A DNA stretch of 64,000 nt. Source: an uncultured Chlorobiaceae bacterium (GTDB lineage Bacteria; Bacteroidota; Chlorobiia; Chlorobiales; Chlorobiaceae). Below the pieces are notes generated by a model. It had not been told where the DNA came from. It searched no databases and saw only the letters and a list, made by a program, of their open reading frames with translations. The stretch lies in contig CAJEXQ010000001.1 of assembly GCA_903994635.1 (NCBI GenBank), positions 1 through 64,000 of the forward strand, read 5' to 3'. Below are positions 15,624-25,541 of the stretch, piece after piece (positions within the stretch are counted from its first letter, which is position 1; every line of letters begins with the position of its first letter). A program made the position numbers and the translations under genes.

Positions 15624-17105
15624 TCAGTAGTTAAAAAACAGAACCCATAAGAGAATAAAAAATGGGAGCAGTATCGGTAACGAGTATTTATAAATGTATT
15701 CCAGAAAATCAGGAACTTCTACATCCGCCTGGGCGGCAATATTTTTTACCATGAAATTTGGAGCGTTGCCGATATAGGTTATTGCCCCAAAAAAGACCGC
15801 AGCAACAGAGATGGCCACCAGGTAAATATCCGAAGAGAGATCTCCCTGAACCGGAGAGGCTACCCCGTCTGCAAAAATCCTCACATCGGAGGTTGAAGCG
15901 ATATTCAGTCCAAACTTCCCTAACGCACCGGCCAGAAAATTCAGATAAGTTGGGGCATTATCAAGTACGCCTGAAAGAGCGCCTGTCATCCAGTAGAATC
16001 TGGATACCGAGAACTCACTGGCATTTGATTTAGCAAAATCGCCAATAAGGGCCAGTGCAGGAATCATGGTGGCAAAAATACCTATAAAAAGAAACGCAAC
16101 CTCCTTTATGGGCTCAAAGTTGAACTCATTGCCCTTGAAGGCTTCATGATTCGAGAATTTATAGGCAAGAAGAGCAATCATAAACATGATCACTTCCCTG
16201 ATACCGAATGGCAGATAAAAAAGCTCCTGAAGACTTGGAAAGCCTTCTATCACGGCAGGATCAAGAAAAACTGCAAGAATAATCGCGCCAAGAAAAAAGA
16301 AATTTCTCCTTCCTGTTATGCTCACGCCACCTTTTGCTCCGGATCCCTTTACATCGCCAATTCCGGCCCTTGCATCAAGAATTATAAAAATGAGCAGAAG
16401 GCCAGCAACAGTTATAATCCACGGCAACCATACTTTAGGGAAAACCAAGAAAAATGGCACTCCTTTTAAAAAACCAAGAAATAAAGGGGGATCACCGATT
16501 GGAGTAAGTGCACCGCCGATGTTACTGACAATGAAAATGAAAAAAACAATATGAAAGGCTTTCAGCCGACCTTCATTGATGCGCATATATGGCCTTATGA
16601 GCAACATGGAGGCACCGGTTGTTCCGACCAGATTTGAAATCACTGCTCCAATAAAAAGCAGCAATGCATTAATCAGGGGCGTTCCTTTTCGCTCAATTTT
16701 GATGAGTATTCCGCCGGAAACCACAAACAGTGATGATATCAAGGCAATGAAAGAGAGGTACTCTTCAAGGGTATGCTCCAGGACATGCAGCCCGTTTTCC
16801 ATGATAATGCCATAGTAACCCGCAACAACAACACCAAGCCCTACCGAAACTGCCGGGTAGTTCCGCTCCCAGAAGCGGTGGAATAAGAGTGGACCGGTAG
16901 CTATCATCACAAGAAGTGTCGCGAACGGGGTAACAAGCCAGAGTGGAGGAAGATTTTTTTTGATGATGAGTGCGCCATCAACAGCTTTCGCCATGATTTC
17001 TGGAGCTTCTGCTGCCCATACAGGCTGGCTGAAAGCGTTCTGAAATACAACAGTTAGAAAAAAAGCAGATATACATACCGTTAGCCTTGTCAGTTTCATA
17101 CGCAA
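15624..17105 (-). CDS. nhaD: NhaD-type Na+/H+ antiporter
   Basis: 493 residues, about 12 membrane segments. The N-terminus has a signal-like segment (ISAFFLTVVFQNAFSQPVWA). Family motifs are VGTTGASMLLIRPYMR, then IGGALTPIGDPPLFLGFL, and GVLDNAPTYLNFLAGALG near residue 390. NhaD proteins belong to the ion transporter (ArsB/NhaD) superfamily and exchange Na+ or Li+ for H+ in the inner membrane. The gene sits just downstream of the ClC channel on the same strand (42-bp gap), suggesting an ion-homeostasis operon. Pieces of this gene are present in the fossil at 3.3-3.5 kb. Confidence 0.88.
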   Translation of the reverse strand: MRMKLTRLTVCISAFFLTVVFQNAFSQPVWAAEAPEIMAKAVDGALIIKKNLPPLWLVTPFATLLVMIATGPLLFHRFWERNYPAVSVGLGVVVAGYYGIIMENGLHVLEHTLEEYLSFIALISSLFVVSGGILIKIERKGTPLINALLLFIGAVISNLVGTTGASMLLIRPYMRINEGRLKAFHIVFFIFIVSNIGGALTPIGDPPLFLGFLKGVPFFLVFPKVWLPWIITVAGLLLIFIILDARAGIGDVKGSGAKGGVSITGRRNFFFLGAIILAVFLDPAVIEGFPSLQELFYLPFGIREVIMFMIALLAYKFSNHEAFKGNEFNFEPIKEVAFLFIGIFATMIPALALIGDFAKSNASEFSVSRFYWMTGALSGVLDNAPTYLNFLAGALGKFGLNIASTSDVRIFADGVASPVQGDLSSDIYLVAISVAAVFFGAITYIGNAPNFMVKNIAAQADVEVPDFLEYIYKYSLPILLPFFILLWVLFFNY

Positions 17106-17146
17106 TGGGATGCAAGAATTATGGGACTCATTTTACAAAAAACAGG

Positions 17147-19030
17147 TCATGGTTTCTGACCCTCAAACTGGTCTGATCCATACAGATTGAGCTGCTTGCG
17201 ATAATAGGCAAAAGCCTCTTCCTGACGCACTACGCCCAGCAGGGTGGCGCTTCTTGTATCAAGTACCGGCAGCAAGTCATAATCCGAGATCTCAAAAAGT
17301 TTAAGCGCTTCGTCAAGTTTTGAGGTGTCATAGAGTATCGGGACATTTTTTTTCACAATGTCCTCTGCAATCAATCCAACAAGAACATCTTCCTTGAGAA
17401 GAATTCTCATCTCATCAAGACTGATAATGCCAGAAAAAAGGCCTTGATCATCAGTAACCAGAAAACTTGACTCTGGGGTATTGAAAAACACATCGATCAT
17501 CGTTGCGGCAGTTTCTGACACGCTGAATTTTACGTAGTCTTTTTTCATGACTTCGGAAATATTGATATGTTCTGCCACCGAAAGAGCTATGCCAAACCCC
17601 AGCCTTACCCCCTCTTTTTCAAGCACGTAGCTCTCCATGCTGTGGCGATATGCAAGCCGTGCAATCAGTGAGGAGGTAACGGCGGCAAACATAATAGGCA
17701 GCACAATCTCATACTGACCGGTCACTTCAAAGAGAATAAGGATGACGGTTAAAGGTGCCCTCATGATGCCCGCCGTTAATGCACCCATGCCAACCAGGGC
17801 ATAAGCGCCCGAGCTGGCGGTTAAGGATGGAAAAACCGTATGGACAATATTGCCAAACATCCCTCCAAGCATGGCCCCCATTTTCATCGCTGGCGCAAAC
17901 ATTCCGCCTGATCCTCCCGAACCGATACTGAGACCAGCCACGACCGGCTTTAACAGGTATATGCCAATCATGTTGGTCCAGCTTTCAGTGCCATGAACCG
18001 CATGATTGATGGCATCATAGGAAAATCCATACAGGCCGGGAAGCCAAATACAGATAACGCCACTCATAAGCCCGCCGACCGCTGGCATTGCCCAAACAGG
18101 TATCTTCCATCGTTTTTCAACTCTCTGGAACCACTCCTCTATGGCGTAATAGATCTTGATGAACATCACGGAGGAAAGACCGGCGAGAATGCCAAGCAGA
18201 CAGTAGAAGAACAGTTCTGTATTTGATACCAGAGTGTATTCAGGAACCTGAAACGTCGGAGAGTTACCCAGAAAACTTCTTGAAAGTACTGTGCCGATGA
18301 CAGCCGCAATGACAATGGGGCTGAACGTTTTAACGCTGAAGTCCCCGAGCAGCACTTCAACAGCAAACATGACACCGCCGATAGGTGCATTAAAAACAGC
18401 GGCAAGACCTGCGGCAGCCCCGCAACCAAGCAGCGTACGCGTCTTGTTTGGCGAAAATCGCAACACCTGGGCTACCGTTGAACCAATTGCCGCGCCGACC
18501 TGGACAATCGGTGCTTCACGTCCGCCACCACCACCTGAACCAATACTCAATACCGATGTTATGCTTTTATGAATCCATAGGTTGCGCTCAATAATACCAT
18601 CATTTTGAGCAACAGCTTTGATGACAGAGGCAAGACCATGTCCAGGTCTCGATTTCACCACAAAGGCATTGTAGAGACCAACAAGCAGACCGCCAAGCGC
18701 GGGAATGAAAGGAAGAATAACCATCCAGTAGGTGTCGATGACGCTATTTTTACCAAATATTCGAAGGTCGGTAAAAATCACGGTACTTATCGTCATAATG
18801 GCATCATGAAATACCACGGCGACATAGCCGGTCAGAAGCCCCACACATACCGCAACAAGAAGAAACGGGATATCCTGATTCAGATTCAGTTGAACGAGCA
18901 GATAATCAAGGCTCAGGCGGAAAAACTGCTGGGAATTACCTTTGAAATACCTGCTTTTTCGGAAAATACTGTAGAAAAATGCCACTGCCTTTCTGCCCAG
19001 CCTTCCTTTTATGCGATGTGATTGTTTCAT
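17147..19030 (-). CDS. ClC-type chloride channel/transporter with C-terminal CBS pair
   Basis: 627 residues. The membrane core (about 50-460) carries the ClC signatures GSGGGGGREAPIVQVGAAIG, where the Glu in GREAP corresponds to the gating glutamate, and SIGSGGSGGMFAPAMKMGA. The C-terminal 150 residues form two CBS domains (segments around MKKDYVKFSVSETAATMID and YDTSKLDEALKLFEISDYDL), which in this family bind nucleotides and regulate gating. Whether it is a channel or a Cl-/H+ exchanger is not decided. First gene of a minus-strand group with nhaD. Its 5' and 3' ends recur in the fossil at 3.6-3.9 kb. Confidence 0.9.
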   Translation of the reverse strand: MKQSHRIKGRLGRKAVAFFYSIFRKSRYFKGNSQQFFRLSLDYLLVQLNLNQDIPFLLVAVCVGLLTGYVAVVFHDAIMTISTVIFTDLRIFGKNSVIDTYWMVILPFIPALGGLLVGLYNAFVVKSRPGHGLASVIKAVAQNDGIIERNLWIHKSITSVLSIGSGGGGGREAPIVQVGAAIGSTVAQVLRFSPNKTRTLLGCGAAAGLAAVFNAPIGGVMFAVEVLLGDFSVKTFSPIVIAAVIGTVLSRSFLGNSPTFQVPEYTLVSNTELFFYCLLGILAGLSSVMFIKIYYAIEEWFQRVEKRWKIPVWAMPAVGGLMSGVICIWLPGLYGFSYDAINHAVHGTESWTNMIGIYLLKPVVAGLSIGSGGSGGMFAPAMKMGAMLGGMFGNIVHTVFPSLTASSGAYALVGMGALTAGIMRAPLTVILILFEVTGQYEIVLPIMFAAVTSSLIARLAYRHSMESYVLEKEGVRLGFGIALSVAEHINISEVMKKDYVKFSVSETAATMIDVFFNTPESSFLVTDDQGLFSGIISLDEMRILLKEDVLVGLIAEDIVKKNVPILYDTSKLDEALKLFEISDYDLLPVLDTRSATLLGVVRQEEAFAYYRKQLNLYGSDQFEGQKP

Positions 19031-19345
19031 CCTCCAATGTGCGAAAAAAAATAGTCATAAAAATATCACAGAAACCTGACACGTACTCTGTCAAGAAGTT
19101 TAACGAGCAAGTGGAGCAGCTTCCGGGACTCCGGAGGAGTGTGAAGTGAACTTGTAACAAAAAAAGGGACTCTCAAGAAGCCATCACTTTTTCTTGACAT
19201 GGGGGCTTCAGCAGATGCAATGATCCTTTTTAACCATTTCTTAAGCTTGGCTTTCGACTTCTTTAAGATTTGGTCAGTTATATTTTCAACGCAAAGAAGA
19301 AACAGGTTGATGGTGGTGTTATAATAACTAATCGAGGAGAGTGCC
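19031..19345. other. Divergent intergenic region between ClC channel and zinc-ribbon gene
   Basis: About 315 bases with promoters presumably for both directions. The first roughly 60 bases are homologous to the direct repeat around the insertion sequence at 4.0 and 6.0 kb. No gene is supported. A GAGGAG ribosome-binding site at 19334-19339 precedes the next ATG. Confidence 0.4.
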
Positions 19346-19642
19346 ATGAAATGTCCCGCATGTAGTGCTGAGTTGCTTCTTTCTGAACGTCAGGGTATTG
19401 AAATTGACTATTGTCCCTCTTGTCGGGGAGTCTGGCTTGACCGGGGAGAGCTGGATAAAATCATTGAACGGTCTGCTCCCCAGCCACGTGGGCGTGAGGA
19501 GCATCATGGTCGGGAGTATCGTACAGAGGATTCACATCATGGTCACAATGACGATGATCATGATTATTATATTGATCCAAAAACAGGAAGAAGAAAGAGA
19601 AAGGGAGGGGCATTCGGTTTTCTTGGTGAACTGTTCGACTAA
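19346..19642 (+). CDS. TFIIB-type zinc-ribbon protein
   Basis: 98 residues. An N-terminal zinc ribbon, CPAC-(19)-CPSCRGVWLDRGELDKI, is the zf-TFIIB family signature. The middle is rich in His and Asp (EEHHGREYRTEDSHHGHNDD) and the end is basic then hydrophobic (GRRKRKGGAFGFLGELFD). Function is unknown; the metal-binding composition and the cation transporter next door suggest a link to metal handling, which is an inference only. It has a good ribosome-binding site (CGAGGAG). Confidence 0.75.
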   Translation: MKCPACSAELLLSERQGIEIDYCPSCRGVWLDRGELDKIIERSAPQPRGREEHHGREYRTEDSHHGHNDDDHDYYIDPKTGRRKRKGGAFGFLGELFD

Positions 19643-19681
19643 AGATCAGTAATTTATTTCATGATGGGGAGTGGTATTGCG

Positions 19682-20686
19682 ATGACAAAAGCAAAACAAA
19701 ACTATGATTTTCAGAAGATTGTTGCGGTTACTGGCGTTTTGCTTTTTGTCATCAAATTGGGCGCATGGTACATCACTCATTCTGTAGCGATTCTGACCGA
19801 TGCACTGGAGAGTACCGTCAATGTCACCAGCGCCTTTATTGGCTTGTACAGCCTCTATATCTCTGCAAAGCCAAAAGATAGCGACCACCCTTACGGTCAC
19901 GGGAAGGTAGAGTTTATTTCAGCAGCCATCGAAGGAACATTGATTGCCTGCGCTGGTTTGCTTATCATCTATGAAGCGATCAGAAATCTTTTTGGTACTC
20001 CTGAGCCGATTGGTCAGCTTGATTATGGCATACTCCTGATAACTGTTACCGCTATAATTAACTATCTCGTCGGTGCAATTGCCGTAAAAAAAGGAGGCCA
20101 GAACAACTCACTTGCCCTTGTTGCCAGCGGAAAACATCTCCAGTCAGACACCTACTCTACGATTGGCATCATTCTCGGATTGATTCTGCTCTTTTTTACA
20201 AAGATGGTCTGGCTTGACAGCGCTGTTGCCCTGCTGTTTGCCCTGCTTATTGTCTATACCGGATACAAGATTATTCGTGATTCTCTGAGGGGAATTATGG
20301 ATGAAGCAGACGAAGAGTTACTGAAAAAAATGGTTGACCTGCTGGAGGCTCATCGTCCTCAGGAGTGGATTGATCTGCACAATATGCGCATTATCAAGTA
20401 CGGCAGCACACTCCATCTTGACTGCCATCTGACGGTTCCCTGGTACCTCAATGTTCACGAAGCTCATCGGGAAATCGACAAACTCAGCCGACTGGTCAAC
20501 GAAAGTTTTGGTGAAACTATCGAGTTATCTGTTCATACGGATGGATGCCTTGATTTTTCGTGTGAAATATGTCAAAAAGAGGGCTGCACTGTTCGTAAGG
20601 CAGAATTCAGGCGAAGAGTAGAGTGGACGGTCGAAAATATTTCAAATAATCACAAGCACAACGCATCATTAACGCTCATAAAATAG
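19682..20686 (+). CDS. Cation diffusion facilitator family transporter
   Basis: 334 residues from MTKAKQNYDF; an in-frame ATG at 19661 would add seven. Six membrane segments are followed by a cytoplasmic domain. The metal-site residues fit the HxxxD pattern in HSVAILTDALES (segment 2) and SGKHLQSDTYST (segment 5), and HPYGHGKVEF is the usual loop motif. It exports divalent cations such as Zn2+ or Fe2+ in exchange for protons; specificity is not inferable. The end has additional Cys residues (CLDFSCEICQKEGC), unusual for the family and possibly metal binding. Confidence 0.88.
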   Translation: MTKAKQNYDFQKIVAVTGVLLFVIKLGAWYITHSVAILTDALESTVNVTSAFIGLYSLYISAKPKDSDHPYGHGKVEFISAAIEGTLIACAGLLIIYEAIRNLFGTPEPIGQLDYGILLITVTAIINYLVGAIAVKKGGQNNSLALVASGKHLQSDTYSTIGIILGLILLFFTKMVWLDSAVALLFALLIVYTGYKIIRDSLRGIMDEADEELLKKMVDLLEAHRPQEWIDLHNMRIIKYGSTLHLDCHLTVPWYLNVHEAHREIDKLSRLVNESFGETIELSVHTDGCLDFSCEICQKEGCTVRKAEFRRRVEWTVENISNNHKHNASLTLIK

Positions 20687-20695
20687 AGGTCATCA

Positions 20696-21106
20696 GTGAA
20701 AAAAGCATTACGAATACTCTCCATTTCGTTTATCGCTCTCATGGGTATGACTGTTTCAGCTTGCGACAACGTGTCAGATGAGTCAAAAAACAGTGTACTG
20801 AGTACGGGAGCAAAGATTGGCACTGGCGCCGTCCAGGGCTCCATTGCCGAGTTTTCAAAAGCACTAAAACTTGACTCCACGTCGGCCAAGGTCTATGTTG
20901 GCAGAGCCGCCGTTAAATATACTGCAGGAGACAACAAGGGGGCCATTACTGACCTTACGAAGGCTGTTGAACTGGATCCCAAATCAGCAACGGCATATTC
21001 TGCCAGAGCAACCGCAAAATTCTTCGAAGGCGATATTCCCGGTGGCGTAGCCGATGTTATCAGCGCCGGAAAGATTATGGTTTTTTCTTCATTTGGCAGG
21101 GAGTGA
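20696..21106 (+). CDS. TPR-repeat lipoprotein
   Basis: 136 residues from a GTG start. A signal peptide (KKALRILSISFIALMGMT) ends in a lipobox VSAC, so the mature protein is a lipid-anchored periplasmic or outer-membrane protein. Two tetratricopeptide repeats follow (AEFSKALKLDSTSAKVYVGR and AITDLTKAVELDPKSATAYS). It probably mediates protein contacts; the partner is unknown. It is 9 bases after the CDF gene and probably co-transcribed. Confidence 0.75.
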   Translation: MKKALRILSISFIALMGMTVSACDNVSDESKNSVLSTGAKIGTGAVQGSIAEFSKALKLDSTSAKVYVGRAAVKYTAGDNKGAITDLTKAVELDPKSATAYSARATAKFFEGDIPGGVADVISAGKIMVFSSFGRE

Positions 21107-21185
21107 GGCAACTGATGAACCTTCAGCAACAGGGATGTGATGTTCCGAGTGATTTTGCAGGTAAAAATTTAACAGGAGTGAGTTG

Positions 21186-23858
21186 ATGGCTTTGGAACAG
21201 TGGCATACGTTGTCTGCACAGGAGGCGCTTGAAAAAACAGGTTCTTCTGCTGCTGGCCTCACTCATGCGGAGGCAACCAGTCGCCTTGGGGTTTATGGCC
21301 CTAATCGTCTTGAAGCTGAGCGTCGGGCAAGTCCCTGGCTTTTGTTGCTTGAACAGTTTAAAAATGTTCTGATTCTTACCCTTCTTTTTGCAACGATTCT
21401 CTCGGCTTTTCTTGGCCACGGTGTTGAGGCCGTTGCCATTGCCGTGATTGTCGTCTTTGCTGTGCTGCTCGGTTTTGTTCAGGAGTTCAAGGCTGAACGG
21501 GCTATTGAGGCGCTGAAGGCAATGGCGGCTCCACTCGCAAAGGTGCTGCGTGATGGAAAGGAGATCATGATCGATGCTTCTGAGATTGTGCCTGGTGATG
21601 TGGTGATGCTGGCCGCCGGAGATCGTGTGCCTGCCGATGCAAGGCTGCTGCAGGCAATGAACCTGCGTGCCGACGAAGCGTCGCTGACGGGGGAGTCGTT
21701 GCCGTCTGAAAAAGAGGCAGAGGTTGTTCTTTCCGCACAGTCTGGCCCTGGCGACCGACATAATATGGTTTTTGCTGGTACCTCTATCAGTTATGGCCGT
21801 GCTTCAGCCCTGGTGGTTGCGACTGGTATGCAGAGCGAATTCGGCAGGATTGCCGCGATGCTGCAAGGGGTTAAAACTGAAAAAACGCCGCTCCAGAAAA
21901 ATCTCGACAAGGTTGGGACGGCGCTGGCGCGTGCGGCTTTTGTGATTGTACTGGTTATTGTGCTCTTCGGGGTGTTCCGTGGCCAGTCGTTTATTGAGAT
22001 GCTGATTTTTGGCATTGCTCTTGCCGTGGCTGTCGTACCCGAAGCACTTCCTGCCGTGGTAACCATTTCCCTTGCGCTTGGCGTGCAGCGCATGGTGAAA
22101 CGTCATGCTCTCATGCGGCGCCTGCCGGTTGTGGAGACTCTTGGCAGCACCACAGTTATCTGTTCGGATAAAACCGGCACTCTCACGCGTGGTGAAATGA
22201 CGGTGCGTGTGCTCTACACGTCATCGACACTGATTGAGGTGAGTGGTTCCGGTTATACCCCTGATGGTTCTTTGACGGTTCAGGGAGGAGGAGCTCTGCC
22301 GGAGAGTATGGAGGAGCTTCTTGTTGCGGCTCTTCTCTGCAATGATGCGCGGATTGTAGAGAGCGGGGAGGGTGGATGGCAGATTGCCGGAGATCCAACC
22401 GAGGGGGCGCTACTTGTGGTTGCCCGCAAGGCAGGGCTGAATGAAATTGAGCTACAGCAGAAGCATGAGCGCCTTGACGAGCAGCCTTTTTCTTCCGAAA
22501 CCAGACGGATGATTACCCTGCACCGCAGTGGCGAAGGGATCAAAGCTGTCATCAAAGGCGCTCCTGAGGCGCTGCTTCCGGGCTGCCAATTTGTTCGTGT
22601 GGAGGGTGGTGTTCAGCCGCTTGATGATGCCTTGAGAGCTTCACTTCTTGCCGAGGCAGATGCGCTTGGCAAAAGGGCGCTCAGGGTGCTTGCCCTTGCG
22701 GTAAAGGAGGTGCAGGAGATTAAGGGAGCTGGCGAAGGGATGACCTTTCTCGGTTTTGCGGGCATGATTGATCCTCCGAGGGGTGAAGCCGGTGAAGCTG
22801 TGCGTCAATGCCTTGCAGCAGGTATTCGCCCGGTCATGATTACCGGAGACCATCCATTGACTGCCGAAGCCATTGCCCGTGAGCTGGGGATTTTGGGTGA
22901 TGGAAAGGTGGTGAGCGGGGCTATTCTTCAGAATATGAGTGATGAAGAGCTGCGTGCTGCGGCCAGCTCCATCTCAGTTTTTGCAAGGGTTGCCCCTGAG
23001 CACAAGCTCCGCATTGTTACTGCCCTGCAGCAGAACGGCGAAGTGGTCGCCATGACGGGGGATGGAGTGAATGATGCTCCAGCCCTCAAGAAAGCTGATA
23101 TAGGGATCTCTATGGGCATTACCGGTACCGATGTTGCCAAGGAGGCTTCGGCCATGATGCTGACTGACGACAACTTTGCCTCCATTGTGGCGGCAGTGGA
23201 GGAGGGAAGAGGGATCTATGAGAACATCAAAAAATATCTCATTTACTTGCTCTCTTCGAATATCGGCGAACTTGGTCTGATGGCTGTTGCAACCCTTATG
23301 GGCATGCCGCTGCCGCTCTCTGCGGTGCAGCTTCTTTATGTGAACCTTGCGACCGATGGTCTTCCTGCTTTGGCGCTTGCTGTTGATCCGGCTGAACGCG
23401 ACATTATGCTCCGCCCTCCCAATGACCCCAAAAAAGGGATATTTACCCGTTCCGTACTTTCCCTTATGCTGGTTGGCGGTGGGTGGTCGACCATTGTCAA
23501 TATTTCGCTTTTCCAGTGGGCTCTTGCCTCCGGTCGTCCCCTCAAAGAGGCGATGACCATGACCTTTGTCTCGCTCGTCCTCATCCAGTTTTTCAAGGCC
23601 TACAATTTCCGTTCCGAAAAGAGCTCAATTATCAACCGCCCTTTTGCCAACAAGTGGCTGAACCTTGCCATTGGCTGGGAACTGTTGATGCTTGCGGCTA
23701 TCATTATTGTTCCCTTTTTTCATGCGCCCTTTGGTACTTTTTTGCTGACCGGAGAAGACTGGGCCATTGTGATTGCTTCGGCTGCGACTGTTGTGCCTGT
23801 TCTTGAACTGCTCAAATGGTTTTTGCGGAGAGGGCTCTTCGGGTCGGGGCGCAAGTGA
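21186..23858 (+). CDS. P-type cation-transporting ATPase (P2 type, Ca2+-ATPase-like)
   Basis: 890 residues from ATG 21186 (an in-frame TTG precedes it). In order: cation-ATPase N-terminal domain, actuator motif ASLTGESLPSEKEA, membrane segment 4 motif VVPEALPAVVTIS, phosphorylation site CSDKTGTLTRGEMT, nucleotide domain with KGAPEALLPG, hinge TGDGVNDAPALKKADIGISM, and a C-terminal bundle of six segments. The PEALP motif and overall layout fit calcium/PMR1-like pumps, but substrate is not certain. It follows the zinc-ribbon, CDF and lipoprotein genes, making a metal-ion transport cluster. Confidence 0.92.
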   Translation: MALEQWHTLSAQEALEKTGSSAAGLTHAEATSRLGVYGPNRLEAERRASPWLLLLEQFKNVLILTLLFATILSAFLGHGVEAVAIAVIVVFAVLLGFVQEFKAERAIEALKAMAAPLAKVLRDGKEIMIDASEIVPGDVVMLAAGDRVPADARLLQAMNLRADEASLTGESLPSEKEAEVVLSAQSGPGDRHNMVFAGTSISYGRASALVVATGMQSEFGRIAAMLQGVKTEKTPLQKNLDKVGTALARAAFVIVLVIVLFGVFRGQSFIEMLIFGIALAVAVVPEALPAVVTISLALGVQRMVKRHALMRRLPVVETLGSTTVICSDKTGTLTRGEMTVRVLYTSSTLIEVSGSGYTPDGSLTVQGGGALPESMEELLVAALLCNDARIVESGEGGWQIAGDPTEGALLVVARKAGLNEIELQQKHERLDEQPFSSETRRMITLHRSGEGIKAVIKGAPEALLPGCQFVRVEGGVQPLDDALRASLLAEADALGKRALRVLALAVKEVQEIKGAGEGMTFLGFAGMIDPPRGEAGEAVRQCLAAGIRPVMITGDHPLTAEAIARELGILGDGKVVSGAILQNMSDEELRAAASSISVFARVAPEHKLRIVTALQQNGEVVAMTGDGVNDAPALKKADIGISMGITGTDVAKEASAMMLTDDNFASIVAAVEEGRGIYENIKKYLIYLLSSNIGELGLMAVATLMGMPLPLSAVQLLYVNLATDGLPALALAVDPAERDIMLRPPNDPKKGIFTRSVLSLMLVGGGWSTIVNISLFQWALASGRPLKEAMTMTFVSLVLIQFFKAYNFRSEKSSIINRPFANKWLNLAIGWELLMLAAIIIVPFFHAPFGTFLLTGEDWAIVIASAATVVPVLELLKWFLRRGLFGSGRK

Positions 23859-23941
23859 TGTTTCTGAATGCAGGATTACAACTTTATCTCAATCGTTGGT
23901 ATATTGGGAAGTTGCTAAATTAAAACTGAGAGGAGGGTGTT

Positions 23942-24124
23942 GTGGCTATTGGTTCAAAACTGCAGCTTGCCGCCAATGCTGTTCAGGATGCAAAGAGACG
24001 GCTGGAGAGGGCAAAGGATGATACGGATGACGATTATGAAATTCGCCAGGCGATGAAACTTCTTGATGATGCGGCGGAGTATCTGCGGGGAGCTATCTCA
24101 GAACTTCCGAAGGGGGAGGAGTAG
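23942..24124 (+). CDS. Small charged protein
   Basis: 60 residues from a GTG start preceded by GAGAGGAGGGTGTT, a strong ribosome-binding site. The sequence is strongly helical and charged (VQDAKRRLERAKDDTDDDYE, then AMKLLDDAAEYLRGAIS). Family not recognised. It ends just before a strong terminator. Confidence 0.65.
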   Translation: MAIGSKLQLAANAVQDAKRRLERAKDDTDDDYEIRQAMKLLDDAAEYLRGAISELPKGEE

Positions 24125-24156
24125 ATTAATTCAAAGGGGATTTTAATTGACCATTT

Positions 24157-24190
24157 GCCACTTCGGCAGCCCGGAGGCTGCCGAAGTGGC
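24157..24190. terminator. Rho-independent terminator, probably bidirectional
   Basis: A perfect 14-bp stem, GCCACTTCGGCAGC paired with GCTGCCGAAGTGGC, with a 6-base loop (CCGGAG). A TCTTCTT run follows. It sits between the convergent small gene at 23.9 kb and the methyltransferase at 24.2 kb. Confidence 0.85.
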
Positions 24191-24201
24191 TCTTCTTCAG
24201 T

Positions 24202-25383
24202 TCAGCGTGTAACGTAAAAACAGGCGAACTTGAGGTAGCTTGTTTCCGGCATGGCAAGCAGTACCGGATGGTCGAAGGGCTGCGAATTTTTATGGATCAG
24301 CCGGAGTTGGCATCCGGCAGCAAGGGCCGCCTGATGTACTGATTGCAGGAAGTCCTCTTCTGAAACGTGGTGACTGCAAGAGGCTGTGGCAAGAAACCCT
24401 CCGTTTTTCAGAAGCTGGAGCCCGAGCTTGTTGAGTCTTTTGTAGGCTTTGAGGGCACCGGGAAGGTTTTTGCGGCTTTTGGTGAAACTTGGTGGGTCAA
24501 GAATCACAAGGTCAAATGATTCCTTGGCCTCAACCATCTGATCAAGAGTATCGAAAGCATCTGTTGCAACGAGGCCGTAGTCGGAAAATTTGTTGAGTTG
24601 CGCGTTGCGCTCCGCCCTTTGCAGCGCCTCTTTTGAGGCATCGACAAGAATGGCTGAACGGGCGCCTCCATAGAGAGCGTTCAGGGCAAAGCCGCCATCA
24701 TTGGTAAAGACATCAAGCACTTCAGCCCCTTCGGAGAATTTTCTGATAACTTTGCGATTTTCCCGCTGGTCAAGGAAAAAGCCGGTTTTTTGCCCCTCAA
24801 AAAGATCGACCTCAAAGGTAATGCCTGCATCGTGAATGGTCTGTATGGTTTCGGAGCGCTCGCCTCTCACCACATCTTTGTGGAGCGTTAGCCCTTCGAG
24901 CTCCCTCAGCGGAGATTCGTTCCGAACAATGATAACGGAAGGGTTGAGCAGCTCCTGCAAGACATCACAGATGAGCGGCAGGTGAATGTCCATGCCTGCC
25001 GAAAAGGCCTGGAGCACAACTGCCTTGTTGAAGCGGTCAACAATGAGGCCGGGCAAGCCATCCGATTCGCCATGCACAAGGCGGTAGGCGTTGGTCTCCT
25101 CAGGTTTGTAGATCTTTTCACGGAGTGTTAGCGCTTCACGAAATTTTTTAAGAAAAAAATTCTTGTCGGGCTCTTCATCGGTGCGGGTAAGCAGCCTGAC
25201 CGATATGAGCGAGTGAGGGTTGTAGAAGCCGGTTCCGAGAAATTTTTTGTCGTGGGTAAAAAGTTTGACGGTTTCGCCGGAGGCAATATCGCGGGGAAGA
25301 GTTGTGAGTTCATTACTGAAGACCCAGAGATGGCCTTTCTGGATTCTGTAGTGCTCTTTTGGCTTAAGATAGAGGGATTGCAT
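24202..25383 (-). CDS. RlmI-like class I SAM-dependent 23S rRNA (cytosine-5) methyltransferase
   Basis: 393 residues from ATG 25383 ([20 protein letters not shown]); the longer frame from 25482 adds an unlikely leader. An N-terminal PUA-like RNA-binding domain ([10 protein letters not shown]) is followed by the methyltransferase fold: [51 protein letters not shown] and [16 protein letters not shown] with the catalytic-type Cys. This matches RlmI/YccW proteins. The exact target base is inferred from the family. Confidence 0.85.
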   Translation of the reverse strand: MQSLYLKPKEHYRIQKGHLWVFSNELTTLPRDIASGETVKLFTHDKKFLGTGFYNPHSLISVRLLTRTDEEPDKNFFLKKFREALTLREKIYKPEETNAYRLVHGESDGLPGLIVDRFNKAVVLQAFSAGMDIHLPLICDVLQELLNPSVIIVRNESPLRELEGLTLHKDVVRGERSETIQTIHDAGITFEVDLFEGQKTGFFLDQRENRKVIRKFSEGAEVLDVFTNDGGFALNALYGGARSAILVDASKEALQRAERNAQLNKFSDYGLVATDAFDTLDQMVEAKESFDLVILDPPSFTKSRKNLPGALKAYKRLNKLGLQLLKNGGFLATASCSHHVSEEDFLQSVHQAALAAGCQLRLIHKNSQPFDHPVLLAMPETSYLKFACFYVTR

Positions 25384-25541
25384 GGCTTTAAATAAATTGT
25401 TGTGGTTTTGATTGCTCTGTATTTTACCGTAACCTGTGACATAACAATCCACGCGCAGCGCTCGCGATGCCTGCAACTGCAATGTGCAGCAAAAGTGATG
25501 AATCTCAAAAGAAATAAGTAGCAGTTACGGGAATTAACATA

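Noticed and set aside
19066-19347. 93-codon minus-strand frame in the ClC upstream region
   Set aside because: It overlaps a divergent promoter region and has no family features.
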